Below, piece by piece: positions 34,330 to 48,900 of a stretch of 64,000 nucleotides of DNA. Source of the stretch: Echinostoma caproni (taxonomy: Eukaryota; Platyhelminthes; Trematoda; Plagiorchiida; Echinostomatidae); contig UZAN01039955.1 in the NCBI GenBank assembly GCA_900618425.1, positions 1 to 64,000 on the forward strand, in the 5' to 3' direction. Position numbers and translations under genes: made by a program. The notes under the pieces were generated by a model. That model was not told where the DNA came from. It was given only the letters and a program-made list of their open reading frames with translations, and did not search any database. The stretch's first letter is position 1. Every line of letters begins with the position of its first letter.

Positions 34330-35130
34330 ACTCTGGCTTGCACACATATGCACACACACACACACACGCACACACATTCCTGCACTTCCATTTGTTCGAG
34401 TGTGTGCTTACCTGTCTACCAATGTGCGGGTTGACTGACAGCTGACACTTCGCGATCCCCGCTTCAGTGCACGTGTCTGCGTGTGTGCTTACATTGCAAT
34501 AAGTAAACCTTTCCCTCTGTCATGCCCTTGTGTGGTGCGGTAGTTCCGGTTCCACTTATCGGACCGAACTTGGGAGTGTAGAGCAGAGGAAAAAACTTAA
34601 GTGTGCAGTTCCGTTCCACAGAACTTGAATTCATTTCAACGCAGACAGACGGGCACTTTCAACCCGACCGACTCCGCCTACATGTACCGCTCCAGTGCGG
34701 TCGTCGACTCCACCCGCTTGCATCAATTCATTTGAATTGAAGCGCTGTACCCTCCTTTCAGCGCGCGCACAAACACAATCGCCCAATTACAGAGTCACAA
34801 TCATTCGTTGTGCACCTTGCCTTGTACACGTGCACGTCGTGGTCCCTTCGACGGTCACACATGTGATGAGGAACCTGTGTCTGATCCCTTCTTTTCTCCC
34901 CCTCTTTTGGTTCCGTACTGTAGTGCGCTAGTTTTGCTTGCGCGCTGTATTGCAGTCGGTTCCGGGGAAAAAGGCAGCTTATACCAGTGCAGCTTATACC
35001 ATGTGTTGGATGATGAGGTAGGGATGAAACTGCGGGAACTGTTGGTCGGAACTATGAATGAGCACACAACTCATTTCCTGTGGGATTCAACTTGAAGTCA
35101 ATTCAGAACGAGGGGGGGGGGGACAAACAG
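34330..35130. other. GC- and CpG-rich block of unknown role
   Basis: It starts with an (AC)n tract (about 34353-34375) and continues with CpG-dense DNA such as GTGCGGTCGTCGACTCC (34695-34711) and CAGCGCGCGCAC (34759-34770). It ends at a run of eleven Gs next to an N (35132). The composition differs from the AT-rich DNA on both sides. Frames of 78 and 95 codons lack domains. It may be a promoter or first exon of an unannotated gene, or an enhancer. Confidence 0.3.
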
Positions 35131-35249
35131 GNGATAATGAATGGGAAATAAAGCAACTCGGACAAAGCCCGGTTCGGGGTGAAAATAGTCACCGGTGCAT
35201 TGTTCTGTGTGATCATTTGCGTTGTTCAGCTTATCTCGAGTTTTAAATG

Positions 35250-38200
35250 TGAAGGCGAGAAACGACTGGATGAATGCAACCGCAGCTGATATTCATATAT
35301 GAACAGAACTATATTTCTACATGGATTACAAATTGTAAATTGCAATCTGTCCTATCTTGGCGGTCAGGGGGAGGGGGCAAATAACGCAATAATAAAATAA
35401 AACCTTGCACTATGAATACTCTACATTTAACTATTCTCCAAGCTGAATAAATGTGGAAAGGGACAGTCAAGTTTTCCGAATTTCAAAAGCGTTTTCAGAC
35501 ATTAATGTCATACGAACAGGTTGCGGATTGAAAGAGACGGTTACGTAGTAAATAACCTTACTGATAATCGAGCTATGATCTCGCAACTGGCCCTGCCGCA
35601 ACCCTATCTGGTTACACATTTGTTAATCCACTTCTTTTTTACAAAAGATGAGTTCTGCTAAGAATCGTGCCTTTAATTAAACAGTTCCCAAATTGATCGT
35701 CAGTGGTATTTCTGATGCTATTATGTGGTTGGGGATCAGTGTTAGATAATTATAACCATAACTGATCACATTTATACTGCCAGGGGAAGCTAAGTTGACC
35801 GATAGGACTTACAAATCTAGGAAAATTACAAATTTGCAAATAGTCTCGTTCGTTTATCGACATCCGTATGAGATTACTCGTGTCCAATGAACGGATGAAA
35901 GCGAAAGCGAAGCAAACCTTCTGAACGTGTGTTCTCCGCATAATTGATACCAAACATTACTTCAAAAATCGAACTTTTTCCTGGGCTTCATTGAGTTACA
36001 CGTTTGGCGCACGTTTTGCGAATACCCCCGGACGCAACACTCATCAACAAAGACAGTCCAATGTTGTTTTCGTTTACTGAGTTTTTTATATCAGCTGATT
36101 TTTGTACCAGAAAGGAACACTTATTATCAGGTACAGCGATCAGTAAGTTTTCGGAATTTTCAAAACTTGTTTTTCACTCGATTGCTAAACTTCCGTTCCA
36201 CACGGGGTACGTCAACAGGTAATTTACTTTAACAGCGAACTAGTCTGTTCGGTTGTTCGATTGAATCTGTAAAGCTCGTAACAGTAGTTTTTCTAAGAAA
36301 GCTAACAGATAAGGAGATTCATTCAGTTCCATTGGGAAAAGATCAAGTCGATGAACGTGATACGAACTCTGACTCTCGTACACAGCGTACGTTCTTCTAG
36401 CTGATCTAAGACGATAGTATACCGCACAAAAGTGCAAACAGTGTCTATAAGTATGTTCGTTCGAATCGAACCGAGATGATTGATCTTTACACATTTGGAT
36501 TGAACGATCACTGTTCAGAATCCCCCGAGTGGCAGAATCAAACAACAACAAAAATGTAGTCAATATAATAGAAAAAGAGTGATTACTCTGGTTGAGAAGT
36601 TGGGGATTGATTCCTTTATTATCTAATGATGCATCGCTCAAATTTACCAAGGATGACTACAACTCAATTTGATTCAACCCACTGGAAGCAGTAATCTATT
36701 TTAGTGTCTAAAACCTAGCCAGATTCCACTGCGAAGATGTAACATATTGTTTTCGTTCACGAACATTATTGTCCATAGATTATTACGATTTCAAAACAAT
36801 CGTAGTGTGATATGTGAGTAAATTACTATCTTGATGTAAGGCGTCGGGTTCGCTAGTTTTGTTGTAACTATTGTGAATGAGATACTGTGTTATCTATAGC
36901 ATATCCAGATGTCTCATAAACAATGTACTTTGTGTGTGACGACAATCCTACGGACAAATCGGTGAGAATATATGCAGTTTCTTTTATGTTCACGCACATC
37001 CATCGGAGTAGTCTATGGTATGGGTACGCTATCCGATAGTGTATCCGGAATCATGGGAATCTCTGACCAAATCGAGAATCAAAGTATTCCACAATTCTTC
37101 TTTCACTTCCCTATGTTGAATATATAATTATGTACAAGCAATTTTGATCAAGCGAGAACTGACCATTCAAAGGATTGTGAAAATATAACTTAAAAGGTTA
37201 ACCGACAATGAGGAGGGTCCAATACATGACCTTCCGAACAATGTGTCACGGTGACGAACTCCACTGGATCATTGCTCATTATGAGAAAAGTATCAAATAA
37301 TGGTGTTTCCAAATGATGAGAGTATGAGAGACAACAGACTTATAATTGCTGCTACACATCCCGCAACGAAACTATTGAACTTCCCGGATTTGACGCACTT
37401 AAATCGGTAGATGCACCGTGCATCTCACGTCTCTGATTCGTTGCGATAACTGGCAATCGCGGTACGTGAGCAGTCGACAGGCTGGTCACATCACTATGAT
37501 CTCGGTGACAGCCTACTATGATCACTCAGAAAGACCTGAAAATTAAAACACGGACGCTCCAGAAGATCAATATAAACAAACAGAAAACCCACAAGGTGGG
37601 TTGTAATAGACTTAGGGATCTCGAGAAATACAAAGACTTTGCTTTCATGCGATCAAATTTGGCATAAATTTAATAGTCAGCCGGTGGAATAGGTTAAGAC
37701 TCGTGTTGGCATGGTATGTGAAGCGGAAAAAAAGTAAAAACCAAGCAAAAGCGAAACGGAAACATGAAGAAGCTTTCGGAGATGAAGGAATGCAGGTCTG
37801 TACATATTACCTCAAACTCCATGAGCCACTGATAGGAGATAGATACGGTGCCTGATTTAGTCACCTCGGTGAAAACGATGCAGAGAAACGCTTCATTAAA
37901 CAAAATGCAAGAAAAAGAGTAGATGCACGGATTTGACAACCTCACAAAAAAGAAACACTTACCATGAGCTAAAACTTATGTAATATGGAAAAACGAATAA
38001 AATTTTCATCCCTTTTAATGATAACAAAGTAATTCAACACATGAAATTACCACCAAAGTGGTCTGTGGAAAGAAAAAAAATGGATAAACAATAGTAACTC
38101 CTTGGGATGCCTTCTCCATTAGTGGCTCAACCGAACTTGTTATACTGCGTTTTCTGCATCTTCTATAGTCGATGATATCATGATCATTTAAAAACTATTT

Positions 38201-40320
38201 TCATGCACGAAAATACTGCTGATTGTCGTTTATTGCCACCATAAGACTGCTGTGGACTACATGAAACCCAACTTGAAAATTCTGGATAATTTTTATCTGA
38301 ACAGTGCCTCAAAATGCAGGAATTAGTAATATAAAGCACAAAATAGAAGCAATCTTGATTCTAGAGTAAAACATTATTAAAAATCGCATATACTATGATG
38401 AAAACATGTGTTCAAATTTAAGAATAGACTGCCCAAATAGCTTCAATGGGCAAAGTCCATGCCGACACACTAATTTTGTGCAGGGGTAAACTATCATTTT
38501 CGTTTAATTTTGGATAAAATAAGTTGATATCTCATCGAACGGTCATATTTTGAATTTTCATTCGATTTCTGCTTGGGTTTGTGAAATCGATAACAATCGT
38601 GCCTATCCAAGGGAAATGCTGGAAAAACTGTCAGAGTACAATACTTTTATAACAGGGTGTATTGTATTATTTAGTCACTCTAAAATACTTCTACCGTTCC
38701 ACTCAAATTTTGACACAGAAGTAATTTAGTGCTATTACTTTATGTGGAACAGAGTCGTTGATTTTCTCAGCGAACGGTGATGTTTGATGGTATCAACCAG
38801 ATAGTTTTGATTGATTACTTCAAATCCGAATTCATTCATTCTCTGTGTGAGCATGTGACAATCATATGTACTGAAACGAGTCCCTCTGATAAGTCATCTG
38901 GAATTCACTTCATTTACCCTTCAGACTACCCGGGTGATATTGAGCTGTTTTTGAGAAAAATGAGTCACTCGACCAGAAAAGAAAAATAATTTCTGTGAAA
39001 CACTTGAAGTTTGTGTGCGTATGTTTGCATATGTTACCTATAAAACAAGTCAGTCACAAAAGTAACCGAAAAAGTGGAGGCATCTGGTTTGTAAAACCAA
39101 CATAATTCAATCGAAAGCACTTCACTTTGATGTCGTGCTTTTTTTTCAAAGAAAACTGAATTGACATCCAGTGTTGTTTGAGTTGATCAAATTTGAAATA
39201 TTGCAAATTGAGCTCGATTTTTGTTGTTAGAGTGAGAAGTATTGAACAAATGTAACTGAGCAAATGAATTGTGTTGCATAATTTTATTTCATAGAACAAT
39301 AAAATTATCGATTCAACTACTGTATAATTGAAATGACTCAAAATTGACCAGTTCTTAATCTCTCTGGATCTGTTTATCTTGTCCGCAAGTACAAATTCAC
39401 ATTTGGATCGATGCGAGTATGAAAGAGAATCGATGCCGAATAAAAAATCCAAAAACTCACTTGATATTCACATCAACAACAATAAAAAACGAACAAGACC
39501 AAAACAACTGAATTTTTAGACAAGTCATCGATTTCATTTAGCTTGTATATAATAATAATGATCTGCTCACAATCGGATCATCCGATGTTCCAAGTCGAGT
39601 GTGAATGGTTCTTTCCACCGATCACAGTCACATTCTCAAAGCCTGAAGAGCCTCTACTCGGAAACGAATAGATCATGGTAAAAGGGTGATGAAACATCTG
39701 CACGGAATGCACAGAGAAGAACAAATAGTTATCAATGAATACGACCTTTTCTCGTACTCTGGAGTTATTGATTTTAAAAATCGAAGAAGAACAATTCATT
39801 GATTCAAATGTTTTAGAATTTAATTGTGCCTGTGGCTAAACCATCATCAACAACATAGTATATATATCGATGGATGATAATAGGCAAGTACAACGTGTCC
39901 ATTCTGGTTGAATTCACCACCACCATTGTCCGAAACAGAAGATCTCAAATTTGTTCGTTTCACTCAAGAAAACTTAACGATATTTCACATATGTATTGTC
40001 AATATCCACCCGAAGGACAGCGAAAAAGTGCTAATGAACTTTAGCATATGATGTCATGTAGATTGATACATTATCACAAGTTGCTGAATTGAAGACTTAA
40101 AGGTATGGTTTCTTCTACCAATTTCTATTCAGTTGAATTAAGTTTTGTGTTTCCTATTTCTTGGGATATATTTTTACTGTGTAAGTGATTCTCAAAGTTG
40201 ACCTTCACGACCCAAGTGGTTACACCCGGTAATTCTGCAAACTGATCCGGCATGGTGGGCGATTTCAGGTAGGCAATAGAAATATACAATAGTGGGGAAT
40301 TCCCTTTTCTGACTGTATCA
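35250..40320. other. AT-rich non-coding stretch, no gene recognised
   Basis: Many short frames on both strands have no recognisable domain. The longest are minus-strand frames at 36240-36650 (136 codons) and 39054-39452 (132 codons, Leu/Ile/Phe-rich). No transposon motif was found. Confidence 0.5.
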
Positions 40321-40325
40321 GTCCC

Positions 40326-40344
40326 GGGGTGGGGGTGGGGTGGG
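40326..40344 (+). other. G-quadruplex motif
   Basis: Four G runs (4, 5, 4 and 3 bases) are separated by single T loops. This is the tightest G4 pattern in the window. It lies in otherwise featureless intergenic DNA. Confidence 0.7.
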
Positions 40345-40349
40345 ATTAT

Positions 40350-42448
40350 TTTACTCCTTCCAATAACCCAGACAAATGTTGGTCTACTTGATTTGTAGTA
40401 CCTATTTTTTCATTCCCGTATTGATGACTGTTTGTTGGAGGAAGCATCATTGTCATTCGGTTTCACTCCCTGGCAGAGTCACAAAACATATGCATTGCTA
40501 AGGACGAAGCAGCTGCCCCGGGCTATTTGTCTGTCTTCAGATCATTCAGCAGCAAATAAAAGGCTCTATTAATTATGTTCTTGTTTTAATCGTAATCAGT
40601 CCACATGCACATACTCCTTGTGTATCTCACTCGTTAGGAGTTCAACGTATCAATGTTTTCTTTGAGACTATTTAAATAAACGGTTCAATAGAGTACAAAG
40701 GACGGTGTGGCTGTTAAATCTTAAAGGAATTTAAAAATAACACAATCATGCATGAAAGTGTTGGCTTCAGACCATGTAGCTCACAATTAAAGAATCGACT
40801 CCCAACTCGAATGTTCGACGTTCATGTCCCGCTTGAGAAACAAACTATAAACACTACTGATGTGTTCATATGCGTAAGAAGCAACCAAATATCTAGAGAA
40901 CTTTATTGACACAGACTTTAACAACTAGAATATCAAAAGATGGCAACTGAATAAGCTGCCGAGGAAGTAAAATCTTAAACATTCACACACGCATGCACGC
41001 TCATATGCAGTATGGGGGCTATATTTACGGACATGCCTTACTTAAGTAGTCCATTTATGAAACAATGCTGTGAATAAATCTGAGCTTTGTGAGTTATATA
41101 CTACTAAAAACACAATGGACTCAGTTAAGTGACACTTTACGGTTGTTTGGTAGTCAGTAGAACCTGAATGACAGAATCAAGTTTCCCGGACGCATAAGAC
41201 CAGTTTCACGATCATTACCGCTCATCAGGTATCTGAAGACGATGATGTTCTTGTTGATCACGCCATAACTGTCGCACATTTGTAGGTTGTGAAGAAAATA
41301 CACATTAAGGATTGAACCATGTGAATGACTAGATGAACGATTACCGGGTACGCATGGTGACAAAACATACGTGCATACTGGTGCCTCTGGGTACCGATTA
41401 TGCTTTTAAAGAGGAATCACACTCTCCTTGCGTTATTCGTGGTGCATGAAGCTAAAATGGAAACAACGAAAACACATACATAGGGAATTTGGCTACCTCT
41501 GCGATAACCCTCTTTTCAATCTATTTAATGATACCGCTGCTGTCGGAACTGTAACACACGCGAACAGAGTCGAAAACGCATTCCAATGAAGCGCAAAGGA
41601 CAATGAGAACAATCACAATAGTAATCATCGAAGCAGAGGGATTTCATCTATTGACCGAATTCAAGAACCAGTTCTTTTCCTCCCACCCCACCCCTGAGGA
41701 AACAAGCGTATAGGACAAAATAAAAGCGATAAAAAGAGGGCAAGCTGAAGAGACCAGGTTGCATTTCTTTGTGTGTGTGAGAGAACCGGTAATGGAAAAG
41801 AAATCAGTGCATTGAGTGCCAATTTCCCTTTGCGAATAGCCTACCTGACCCACCTAATTACGTTCCCGGGTTGCGACAAGTAGACAGATGCTTGTTGCCC
41901 CATAGACATATGTATCTACACGAACACACACACACACACACACGAAAAGAACGGAGAATTATTCCGGCCATCGTTCCAACAATTCGATAGAACAGTCAAT
42001 TAATCTGAAGGTTTCAACGGAGACTGGTGAATCAAAATAATCGCCATTCAGTCGGTGGAAAAAATGCATTGACAATATCCCTCCCAATTTTGACCAAACT
42101 TGCTCCTAACTAATTTATTTTCCAATCCACCGTTAAATTACCGGTACCGGGGACATACTAACAAGCATTGTGCATCCATTCATGCAAACACATACACACA
42201 CGGCACGCTGGTACACCAGACTGCATTCTCTCCGCAATTTCGATTGTTGCCCTCTTGAGTGTGCACTTGACAAGCCCTTAATGCGCAAGTTTCTTTCCTG
42301 CTCTGTTTCAATGCATACACACACATACAGAGACGGGTGCATGGTCCGTACTCGCTGGATCCGGAATGATCTCTTGCCCTGTCTCTCATTCTCCCACCCC
42401 CGCCCAACCGCACCGCACATATTTTTTTTACATCTACTTGCCATTGTG

Positions 42449-42501
<53 letters not shown>

Positions 42502-45290
42502 TTTAATTCACTCCGAGAGCGGTCGAAAACACAATAGATGTCCCAAAGAATGCCACCAGAAACGAGAGTTTTAAAACAGTTCTCCTCCCTTATCCGGTTA
42601 TTTGTTCGATGTGAAGCGGTGTTTATAAAGACAATGCGACATTGGATCAATGAGGGAGTGCTTTAAATGGAGCGAAAGCAAACGAGTAAAGGTGAATGAA
42701 GTCATTGCCATTTCAAGGACAGGTAAGGGGACACCTGTAGGTGATTGTTTCCGTGCTTGAAGTTGCAGTTGCAAGCAGCTCATTAAAAAGACACCTGAGT
42801 GGAATCATGTCGATTTAATAAAGGAAAGTAAAATCCTGCACGGGATAATACCATTTATCTTGGTCGGTCATCATTAGAAAACCATCACAATGGCTACTGG
42901 TTTATGGTCCTTGATTATTTAACACAGTAGTTGTCGTGGTCGTCGCAGTAGTAGTGTTATAATTCCAGAAGACCGGTGCTGGCTTGAGAAGAGTTCTTTA
43001 TTGCGAATCAGAGTTACGGTATGGATAATTTGACGTACAAATAACAAGATATCTCTTTTGGAACATGTCAAAAAGATCCCGAGCAGCACACAGGAAAATG
43101 CTTGGAACAGGCTGTAGTTAGAATTTCGAATACAGCAATTCGCCTTGTTCGTTTTTACCTGTTGAAAGAAACTGCCAACTGAGTCCTTTTGTGTACTACT
43201 CCCAAATGTGAGAAGTATCTAGCAACAGTGATAGTAGTAGTAGTAATAGTAAACATTTAAATTTTGCATCTGATAACAGAGTTGTAGGAGATGTTTGGTG
43301 CTCAGTCGACGTTTTGGATAATAGGGCTCATGGTTCTCAAGGCTGGCCATAATAACGTTGAAACGTGTAGCAGGCGTTGAGCATCCATCCATGCATTTCA
43401 CAACACCGCAAAAACATGCAAATCCGTGAAATCAGTTTCGTGTGACATCCACAGGGTGGATACTATTATTGCAGATTCACTTACTAATAAACCGATTCTG
43501 AGAAACGCCACCTGCGGTAACGGAAGAACCAATTACCAATTTCCCCGATAAAACTATTTTGAATATTAAACATTTATATGAAACCTTTAACATGATACCT
43601 CTTTCCTCGATTCACTCTGTTACATCCAAAGCCCTCCACTAGTCTGTCTATCCCGGTAAGAAACAACACACCAGTACTGTACTAGAATGGGCTGATTGTA
43701 GATGTGTCAAATCAGTTGCAATGGTTAAGTTATGCTTTTCTGCTTACGTACCGCTTCACCCTTAACCCAGCTACCCCTAAAATAGAAGTTTCTGGTAGAA
43801 CTCTTTCTAAGTCTCCAATGCCATGATTCCCACCGTTCTTGTTATTGCTGAACCATAACAGCGACGTCAGATTTTGAGTATTTAAGCCAAGACTTCAATT
43901 ATTTTTGCGTAATTTTCGAGGGGGGAGGGGCGGTTGGGAGAGCAGGATCCCCTGTAAGATGGTAAAACGAGAGGAAACAGCTCCATAAACAGTAAAAAAG
44001 AAAAGTTTCGCATAGACTTCAAACGCACTGAAGCGTGCAACACAACTGTTCTCCTGACTTTACATCCACGGGTGGGTGTGTTATTGAATCATTAAAATGT
44101 CAACGCAACCCCGACAGATATCAGTACCTCCATGAAACATTTGACCAACTCGATTGGCATTATTCTGTAAGAGCTCAGACTCCAATATTCCGACTAAGTG
44201 TGAGCCCCCAAAAATCAGAATCTACCTTAGCTTGTTCTACGTAGTCCTTTTTAAGGAGTTGTAGTGAGATTCCCGTTTAGACAGCCGCAATTCGCGTTAC
44301 TGATGTTAGTTCATTCTCATCGAACTGCATGTGAATGGTTCGCTATTTTATCAATTTCGTGAGTATTGATCGACTCACTGTTTGGTCAATCTGTATTTAG
44401 TTTGCTTCTGTTCGGTGAATCGATTTGGTGGAATTACAATCAGCCGGTTCATTAGTTGTATGTTCTTTCTGATCGGAGATAATTGGAGTAGAGGGATTTT
44501 CGAATATAACAATTCCAGACGTGTATGCAATCAAGTTGGCTGAGTTGTTTCATTGGCTGATTGTTACGTGGCATTGGTCACCATAAAGGTCCGACGACTT
44601 TCTATCGTCTATGATATGAGCCAACTTGGGGAACAATATCTGCCCCTTCCTCCAGCGTTACTAACTTGGATTTGACGAAACATATCATAGTTTAGAACCA
44701 GATTACACTTACTCAAAATACTACAAGTGAAGAATCAAGAGTTAGCTCGGATGGGTGTGTACGGATTAAATCTGGACTGCCATTGTCAAACGGATCCGAC
44801 GATTTATAGAATGCTGTCTCACACAGTGTGTCACCTCAATCTCACTGTCATTCAACAATTCCTTAAAGCTCGGTTATAAAAGCCTGGAACCAGCTCAGTA
44901 ACCTTCCCGGGGCCAGAATTTTTATATCCGAAAATCCCTCAGGTCTGATAACCTCCGATCGGAAAAAAATTCACAACTATCGGACATGAATGGGTTGATT
45001 TTGATTCTGCGACGTAAGTTACTAGGTAAGCTCAAAATGAATACAAATCGATAAAACAATGATTTGATTAATGATCCTGAAATCGACAGAGAAGTGAACT
45101 ATCCACGTGCAGTTATGTGAGAGTGAACTGTATCACGATGGTAACACGACTTACTGCGGCCTGCATTGAAATCTCACCAGATACCCCGGGGTGATTTCTG
45201 AGTTGAAAAGTAAATTTTAACTAATTTTGTTGGATTATACAAGGGCAGATTTGAAGTGAGATATGTGGGGGACATGATCAGGTAGATATT
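40350..45290. other. Non-coding stretch with microsatellites
   Basis: No gene is supported. It holds an (AC)n run at about 41924-41943, the long (TG)n tract at 42451-42500, and a G-rich patch (43920-43938). Frames overlapping 42133-42650 are partly translations of the CA/TG repeats. Confidence 0.5.
42451..42500. repeat. (TG)n dinucleotide microsatellite
   Basis: About 25 perfect TG units occur. They give poly-Cys/Val frames on the plus strand and poly-His/Thr frames on the minus strand. Confidence 0.95.
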
Positions 45291-45294
45291 TTTC

Positions 45295-45965
45295 AGGTCA
45301 AGTCAAGAAGCAGCTTTAATTCGCCCCACGGGGGTTGAACATTCAGCTACTACATCATCACTCTTCTGCGAGAATGGCATAGTTAAAAACAAAAAGAATA
45401 TACATATACATATTCATATACAAGCAAATAAGGTAAATCTAGCAAAGTTTGTGTTTAAGGGTCCGAATGACGAGATCGGCGTTAGTAAGAAACCGTGTCA
45501 ACTACGGTATTACAGAAGACTTGTATGTTGTAGTGCGTGCTGCTATATGCTTAAACTTGGCGCTAGTGCTCGATGTAGAGATACATTGACTAAGATGAGA
45601 GTACAGAGGGTGAGATGGGTCTAGTATTATTCGGGTAGAAAGTTTCTAACAAGCCATAAAGTGCTGTGAAATAATAAACTGCCTATGTTCGCGAGACACA
45701 CCACTGTATCGACACAGGTATTTGATGGATGTACGTATGGGTTTGAAGTCTTTTATTAAATGAGCCAGAAAAATAACTGGGGATGCATAAAGCCAATGGG
45801 GAACGNATACAAGAGAAGAAAAAACGTTTTATTAAGTGATTTGAGGTAGATAGTATTTTCAAATGAATGATGCAAAACGTGAGTTTCCTTACTTTGTGAA
45901 ACGTCTCGACTACATGAGGAGACATGAGGAGAAAATGATGATTCCAAGGTATTTTACGGAGCACG
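45295..45965 (-). mobile_element. 5'-truncated CR1/Jockey-like LINE tail, minus strand
   Basis: On the minus strand the reading from 45964 gives a reverse-transcriptase C-terminal region. It shows PWNHHFLLMSPHVVETFHKV, RKLTFCIIHLKILSTSNHLI and KRFFFSC, then SHPLYSHLSQCISTS and KFKHIAARTTTYKSSVIP. It is broken by stops (one between SVIP and LTRFL) and by an N at 45806. A 3' flank follows with AACCCCCGTGGGGCGAATTA and an AAAGCTGCTTCTTGACTTGACCT tail (plus 45295-45317). The polymerase core is absent, as expected of 5' truncation. The tail type matches the LINE at 1-335. Confidence 0.75.
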
Positions 45966-45969
45966 ATCT

Positions 45970-48900
45970 AGAAACTTTTTCTACATTGTTATCCATTATG
46001 AACGAACTTGGACAATGAAGGTGATATTTATACTCTCAACCTGTAGGTCGAAGCTACGATGGTGCACTGGTCACTACCAACGAAGGCCGTGAGATGAAGT
46101 AACAAACATATTTTCCCAGATGGTGTGACTACAGTACCCCTGTGAAAACTGGAAAACATTCTGGACCGCTTACAATCCAAATACCAATGTCCGAATGAGA
46201 TATGCGATCTTTCCTGTCGTGCTTAAGTGAACGCGCCTGTGCTTTTTCCTGATGTACTTCAGTGGTGTATGTCCTGATGGTGGGTCTTTATTGTGTGACG
46301 TATGGCAGAAAAGCTGCGATTGGGTTGAGTGTTGAAGTAACCAACTTGCCCACTCCGATTCAATTATTCCTTTACTCTGCCTTATTGTGTTCAAATACTT
46401 TGCAAGCCAGTTACCAGCCCCATATCATATTCTATTTCTCTGCAATAGGTAACAGTTAAAACACAGCAAAATGGCCCGGTACACCTAAAGTCCCAAGTTA
46501 CTGTGATGATTAATCTTTTCGATTTCGCCACGGGAAGGGTTTGTTTTAATTTCGAGTGAACATCAAACGAAAATATACTGTATGGACAAAAAGAGAGCGG
46601 TAATATACGATCCACGAGATACATTCGGAGTTCACATCCAAAACACCCGGTTATGGGCATGACTGGTGAGCTCCTTCGAGAGCGATATTCCAAATATGTG
46701 GTTGACTGGATAAAGTGAGAATTGTTTGTTCCACACAAGTCTGAAAGATGGCCATTCAACATAACAAACGGAGAAAGGGGTTGAAAATGATATCGTATCA
46801 ACCAGAACGGGGAGAAATCGGGTAAGGAATAACCTAAGAATTAATTTCATTCAGCGAACGGAATCTGTCACCCTATACCCCCAATACGCCTTTCTTGTGG
46901 TTCGATCGGGAGTATCGGAATTCCACACTATATTGTTTTCGCACCCCTTCTTTCCCTCTGCCCTTCGCTTCATCCGCTGCTTTCAAATTTCAGAATATTG
47001 ATCGCATGGCGTCCATATTTTTATCTGCTCAGCATTGTTTTTCACAGCTCTACAATGTGGATCACATTTGTATCAGATTAACGCATTCGCATCTGTCTAG
47101 CCGAATGGGTTGTCACCACACGCATTCCGTGGTCTGAACAGAGAGCTGCGTACAGCAGGATCGAGCCGGAAAAGAACGATGATGAGGATAAAGACAATGT
47201 TTGCGTATCCTGTGTGAGCTTGTGCGTGTGCGTGCATGTCTGTAGCAGATGGACTTATCGCAGAAGAAAACTAACCACTGCAACCAGACAAGCAAGCGAG
47301 TAGATAATCCATTTACTAAAAACAGATGTAACGATTTGAAGATGTATAGACAAACGTGTGACGCAGGTGCTTTACGTTACGCGTGTGTAAGTTTGAGTAA
47401 ATCGGAACAGCAGCAACGAATTCTACTGCTCAGATCAGCATGAGGTCCCACTCAACATGGTGTCCCGTGCAGCTGATTTCCACTACCCAACTGAGATCTT
47501 TTGAAATCGATCCGGTGCCCCACCCTCTGATTTCATGAAATGATACTGATGCATGTCAAGACAACGCAACGAACCGCATAAGCTGCGCATTTATTTTACC
47601 GAAATAAAGGAATCCAATGACGGTTATTCCTAAACAGTTCACAAATAATTGTGAGTTAAATACGAATTAAAGATCTAGCCTAGCAAGTTCAATTAGGATA
47701 GTGTACCCAAACCCAAACCTGATTTAGTCGTGGCCTCAGATCAGGATTAACGGATAGTATTATCAGTTTCTCTTCATTGCTGTTGAATCAAAATAACTGA
47801 CGCACAGACACCCACACACATGCCATTCGTCTGGCGCACCCAGAGTTCAAAACCCTAAAGGGATGGGATATGCACTACACATCAGCCATAGTCCGAGTCT
47901 CTAGTACTTCCTGAGTGTTTTGCTGACTGGATGAACTGAAGGCTTTGAGTGAAGGATTGTCGGACCAAATCAACTTAATACTAATTCAGAAGATCGACTT
48001 TCACAGGTAGGATAATACTTGATGTATTTCTAAAGTATTTTGTCCCAAAAAACAGTATCTGAAATGGAAATCAGAAGAGGAAACAAACCTGTTACTAGGT
48101 TTATCTATCTACACCAATACAGGACCAGAGAGAAAATTGATAAGTTAAATTGTGATTTGCACATATCCAGAACCTGTGGAATATTTGACAATCCATACAG
48201 ACATGGGAATATCGTCCCCGTTTACCGAATACGTTTGGAAGTTTCATACACTGTTGGAGTATAGGAAAGAAAATCTGGCATACAGGAGAGAACGCTAGTT
48301 GTTAATATAAAACTTTGCACAGTCAACTACCATAGTTGGCAATTCATTTAAAAATGTATCATTGATTGAATACCGCCATACTGGTCTCGTTGACTTTAAG
48401 AACTGGCTAAACAGTTTTCTCAGTCCCAAATATATCGTGCTCAAGTTTTCCTTCCTGCCTTCAACCATGCATTGTTGCTAACGCATCGTCAATTGAAAAG
48501 AAAACTAATCAATGTCATATTTTTTTCTGACTTTTATAAATCTGCCTTCAGTTCTCTTCATCAATTTGACAAAATTAGTTCAGTAAAAAACAAAGTCAAT
48601 GTTGTTGAGGATGGTCTTCATTCGTCTAATGCAGTGGATTTTTCGACAGGATGGAAATAACAGCAGTCATACTGATAAAAGTCTCTGAAATCTCCGGAAT
48701 CAAAGTGGAACCCCGAAGTTGATCATTGCCATACTCAACCGCACTAGGTGTTTCCGGGAGCGCAAACAGTTCAAGCAAATGAGCATAGGAAAAGTCTGAC
48801 CGCGGAACACTAACAAACCTGGATGAGAACACTCCAGTCTCCAAGTGTGATCAACAAGTACCCGCATGATGGTCAACCGAGCACATTTGCCGGTGTGATA

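Noticed and set aside
37680..37860. Lys-rich plus-strand stretch (VKRKKSKNQAKAKRKHEEAF) ending near a possible donor
   Set aside because: Short, low complexity, no acceptor or neighbouring exon; a nuclear-localisation-like look is not enough.
42133..42650. Frames of 103-156 codons on both strands
   Set aside because: They owe their length to CA/TG repeats and have no recognisable motif.
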